A DNA stretch of 64,000 nt from a virus: the IMG/VR virus record IMGVR_UViG_3300023180_007965, positions 20,455-84,454 of that record, one strand, 5' to 3'. The notes under the pieces were generated by a model. It did no database searches and was not told the origin of the DNA. It worked only from the letters and a program-made list of their open reading frames with translations. A program made the position numbers and the translations under genes. Positions 62,236 to 64,000 of this stretch are shown here, piece by piece (within the stretch, counting starts at the first letter, position 1; every line of letters begins with the position of its first letter).

Positions 62236-62252
62236 AAAGATAAGATAAGAAA

Positions 62253-63752
62253 ATGCCGAATCTGAACATAAAAGCTTTGAATGCTGGTGATACTCAGGAG
62301 TCAATAAGAGAGAAGGTTAACTCAAATTTTGATTCAATTGTAGCAGCTGGCGGCGGTCCTCAAGGTCAACAGGGACAGCAAGGTGATCAGGGACCTATCG
62401 GTCCTGCTGGTCCTAAGGGGGATCCTGGGCAGGAGGGATTGAGGGGTACGAAATGGTTTGTTCAGGGAGCGGAACCAACAGGGGGAGCAAGCGACCCTAT
62501 AAGGGTTGGCGATTATTGGGTACAAACCTTGGTTAATAATTCTATCTTTGAATACACCAGTTCTGGCTGGGTTGATACAGGACAAAACCTGAAGGCCTCT
62601 GAGGTTTTTGAGGTTGTTGCTGGAATATCTGGACCTACAGGGAGCAAAGATGCCATTGTTATTAGTAGTCCATTTCCTGAATTAAACACTTTAGTCATAA
62701 GCGACTCTGCTCCTGCGACATCAACGGTTAACCCAACTTACGCTAAATTTTTGATTTCTTCCAATGGTAACAACGATTATCCAATCATGGAGTTTTCAAA
62801 AACAAACGTAAGTGGTATAGGGACACCTTCCGATTATAATAGGCACCCGCAATTCAGATGGATAGATCCATCTGGCACTAATTACGACCTTTTATTCTCT
62901 GTTCCTCAGGATGATTTCCGAGTTACTTCTGGTGGAAGTATGTTGCTCCAGTCAACTTCCTCTACCCTTAATATTTCCGGTAATGGTGGGCTTAATATAA
63001 CTTCTGGGTCTCAAATGACATTTACCTCAACTGGTGCTATGTCGTTTAATTCCGGAACATCTTTAATGACCTTCTCCTCTCAGAAATTTAATTTGAGCTC
63101 GAGTCTATTTGCACTTTCAGTGCCTATGACTATTTCTGGCGTTACAACCCAATCTCCTCTTTTAAGTCTTCTTAGTAGTGGTTCTGGGGACACTCTAAAG
63201 GTCCAATCTACATCTTCGTCTTCTTCTTACTATCTTCTGAGGCTATTAAGTGCAAGCACAGAAAGATTTAGTGTTAGAAATGATGGTAAAGTAACATTCC
63301 AAAGACAAGTTAATGCTACTAATAATAATGCAAGTTCAACTGCATCATATACCCCCACTTCCGGAAGTATAGCCGCATGGGAATTCTGGTGTCATGGACC
63401 CGAATCCGGTACTCAAAGTGGCATTGTTAATGTTTATGATTTTGGGTCTGGAAATAACATATATGCAAATTGGACGACCTCTAAAAATAGAGCAATACTT
63501 ATAAATAATGTTGGCTCTTCAAGTTTGGCTTGGAGGGAATGGCTTTCTAATAATGAATCTATTACATTAAACTACTACGCAGCAAGCGGTAAGGAAATTG
63601 AAGGGATAGCATCCATGAGCGGTGGACCACCTTCATCGGTAAGTGTTTTCTCAACAGCTGCTTCTTATGTACAGGTTACTATAATGAAAGTTGGATCAAC
63701 ACCAAAATGTTACTGGTCTACTTGTGCTGGAGAATGTGGAGTTTTATTCTAA
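62253..63752 (+). CDS. Collagen-like tail-fibre protein
   Basis: This 499-residue protein has the N-terminal motif IREKVNSNFDSI (18-29), then eleven Gly-X-Y triplets from residue 35 to about 67 (GPQGQQGQQG, then GPAGPKGDPG). After these comes KWFVQGAEPTGG. The middle and end are Ser/Thr/Gly-rich strands (LNISGNGGLNITSGSQ) and a head domain near 380-499 with a cysteine-containing C-terminus (CYWSTCAGECG). Collagen-like stretches form trimeric rods in phage fibres. It shares N-terminal layout with the next gene, indicating duplication. Confidence 0.7.
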   Translation: MPNLNIKALNAGDTQESIREKVNSNFDSIVAAGGGPQGQQGQQGDQGPIGPAGPKGDPGQEGLRGTKWFVQGAEPTGGASDPIRVGDYWVQTLVNNSIFEYTSSGWVDTGQNLKASEVFEVVAGISGPTGSKDAIVISSPFPELNTLVISDSAPATSTVNPTYAKFLISSNGNNDYPIMEFSKTNVSGIGTPSDYNRHPQFRWIDPSGTNYDLLFSVPQDDFRVTSGGSMLLQSTSSTLNISGNGGLNITSGSQMTFTSTGAMSFNSGTSLMTFSSQKFNLSSSLFALSVPMTISGVTTQSPLLSLLSSGSGDTLKVQSTSSSSSYYLLRLLSASTERFSVRNDGKVTFQRQVNATNNNASSTASYTPTSGSIAAWEFWCHGPESGTQSGIVNVYDFGSGNNIYANWTTSKNRAILINNVGSSSLAWREWLSNNESITLNYYAASGKEIEGIASMSGGPPSSVSVFSTAASYVQVTIMKVGSTPKCYWSTCAGECGVLF

Positions 63753-63760
63753 TATAGGAA

Positions 63761-64000
63761 ATGGCTGACTTTAATACAAAATACATATTACCGGGAGATG
63801 ACAAGGATGCCATCATCAATAAGATAAATCACAATTTTTATCAGGTATTTTTCAATGGCGTTGGTGAAAGGGGTCCTGATGGCTATGTTGGTGCTACGGG
63901 TATTAGAGGTCAAGCTGGGAGAGATGGTGAAGCAGGTGCAACTGGCGAAAGAGCTGCTGATTGGTTTTTCTCCTCTACCGAACCAAGTGATTCTGAATCT
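63761..64000 (+). CDS. Second collagen-like tail-fibre protein (cut by window end)
   Basis: ATG at 63761 opens a frame that runs off the window (80 residues visible). It begins MADFNTKYILPGDDKDAI, then INKINHNFYQVF, and has Gly-X-Y triplets from residue 35 to about 64 (GERGPDGYVG, GIRGQAGRDG). DWFFSSTEPSDS follows, parallel to KWFVQGAEPTGG in the upstream gene. It is thus a paralogue of that fibre. It starts 8 bases after the upstream stop. The full length is not visible. Confidence 0.72.
   Translation, partial: MADFNTKYILPGDDKDAIINKINHNFYQVFFNGVGERGPDGYVGATGIRGQAGRDGEAGATGERAADWFFSSTEPSDSES

Noticed and set aside
1-64000. Search for tRNA genes and insertion sequences
   Set aside because: The intergenic gaps are all under about 120 bases and none holds a cloverleaf or terminal inverted repeats with a transposase.

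Overview
The window reads as part of the virion-assembly region of a large, T4-like contractile-tailed phage (myovirus). The host is probably a member of the Bacteroidota. The phage assignment rests on an ordered set of recognisable parts: a gp21-type prohead protease fused to a scaffold, a gp23-type major capsid protein, a gp13-like neck protein, gp25 and gp6-like baseplate wedge proteins, a gp27-like hub, a gp5/gpV-like spike and several tail-fibre genes. The host inference is weaker. Almost no gene has a Shine-Dalgarno sequence, leaders are A-rich, base composition is low in G+C, and one fibre carries a two-component-regulator type beta-propeller repeat that is common in Bacteroidota. Portal, terminase, sheath and main tube genes were not recognised and presumably lie outside the window.

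Layout. 1-1904: end of an unknown gene, a NEIL1-like DNA glycosylase and an overlapping DEDDy exonuclease. 1929-14062: head module, with a nucleotidyltransferase carrying a capsid-targeting-like tag, an 899-residue inner protein, the protease-scaffold fusion, the major capsid protein, a strong terminator, then four coiled-coil or helical proteins. 14114-16934: a small metabolic/modification cassette (glycosyltransferase-like protein, P-loop kinase, asparagine synthetase). 16975-18034: two more tagged head proteins and a terminator. 18128-23001: a glycosyltransferase-like gene, one reverse-strand gene, a Nudix hydrolase and several unrecognised small genes. 23023-33025: tube-cap/hub/spike region. 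33074-35630: a ribosomal-protein-S1-like protein and an amidoligase-like protein. 35632-48472: neck protein, wedge proteins and very large baseplate or adhesin proteins. 48469-49874 (reverse strand): PhoH-like ATPase and a family-2 glycosyltransferase. 49940-64000: tail-fibre and large structural genes, two of them with collagen-like stretches, the last cut by the window end. Genes are tightly packed with many 4-20 base overlaps; no gap exceeds about 120 bases, and no tRNA gene or CRISPR array was seen.

How it fits together. A motif close to GATATATAAAG recurs 14-35 bases before the first gene of many transcription units on both strands and looks like this phage's late promoter, comparable to the T4 late TATAAATA box. 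Many head proteins start with an F-x-x-F type tag followed by an [L/V/I]-N-E site, matching the logic of T4 capsid-targeting sequences cut by gp21. The scaffold part of the fusion is built of thirteen 14-residue repeats, most carrying an L-A-E site of the type gp21 proteases cleave, so maturation could cut it into 14-mers. A perfect copy of the promoter motif lies inside the fusion gene, 60 bases before an in-frame ATG, and could give extra free scaffold. All functional statements are from reading the sequence and family knowledge; no database search was run.
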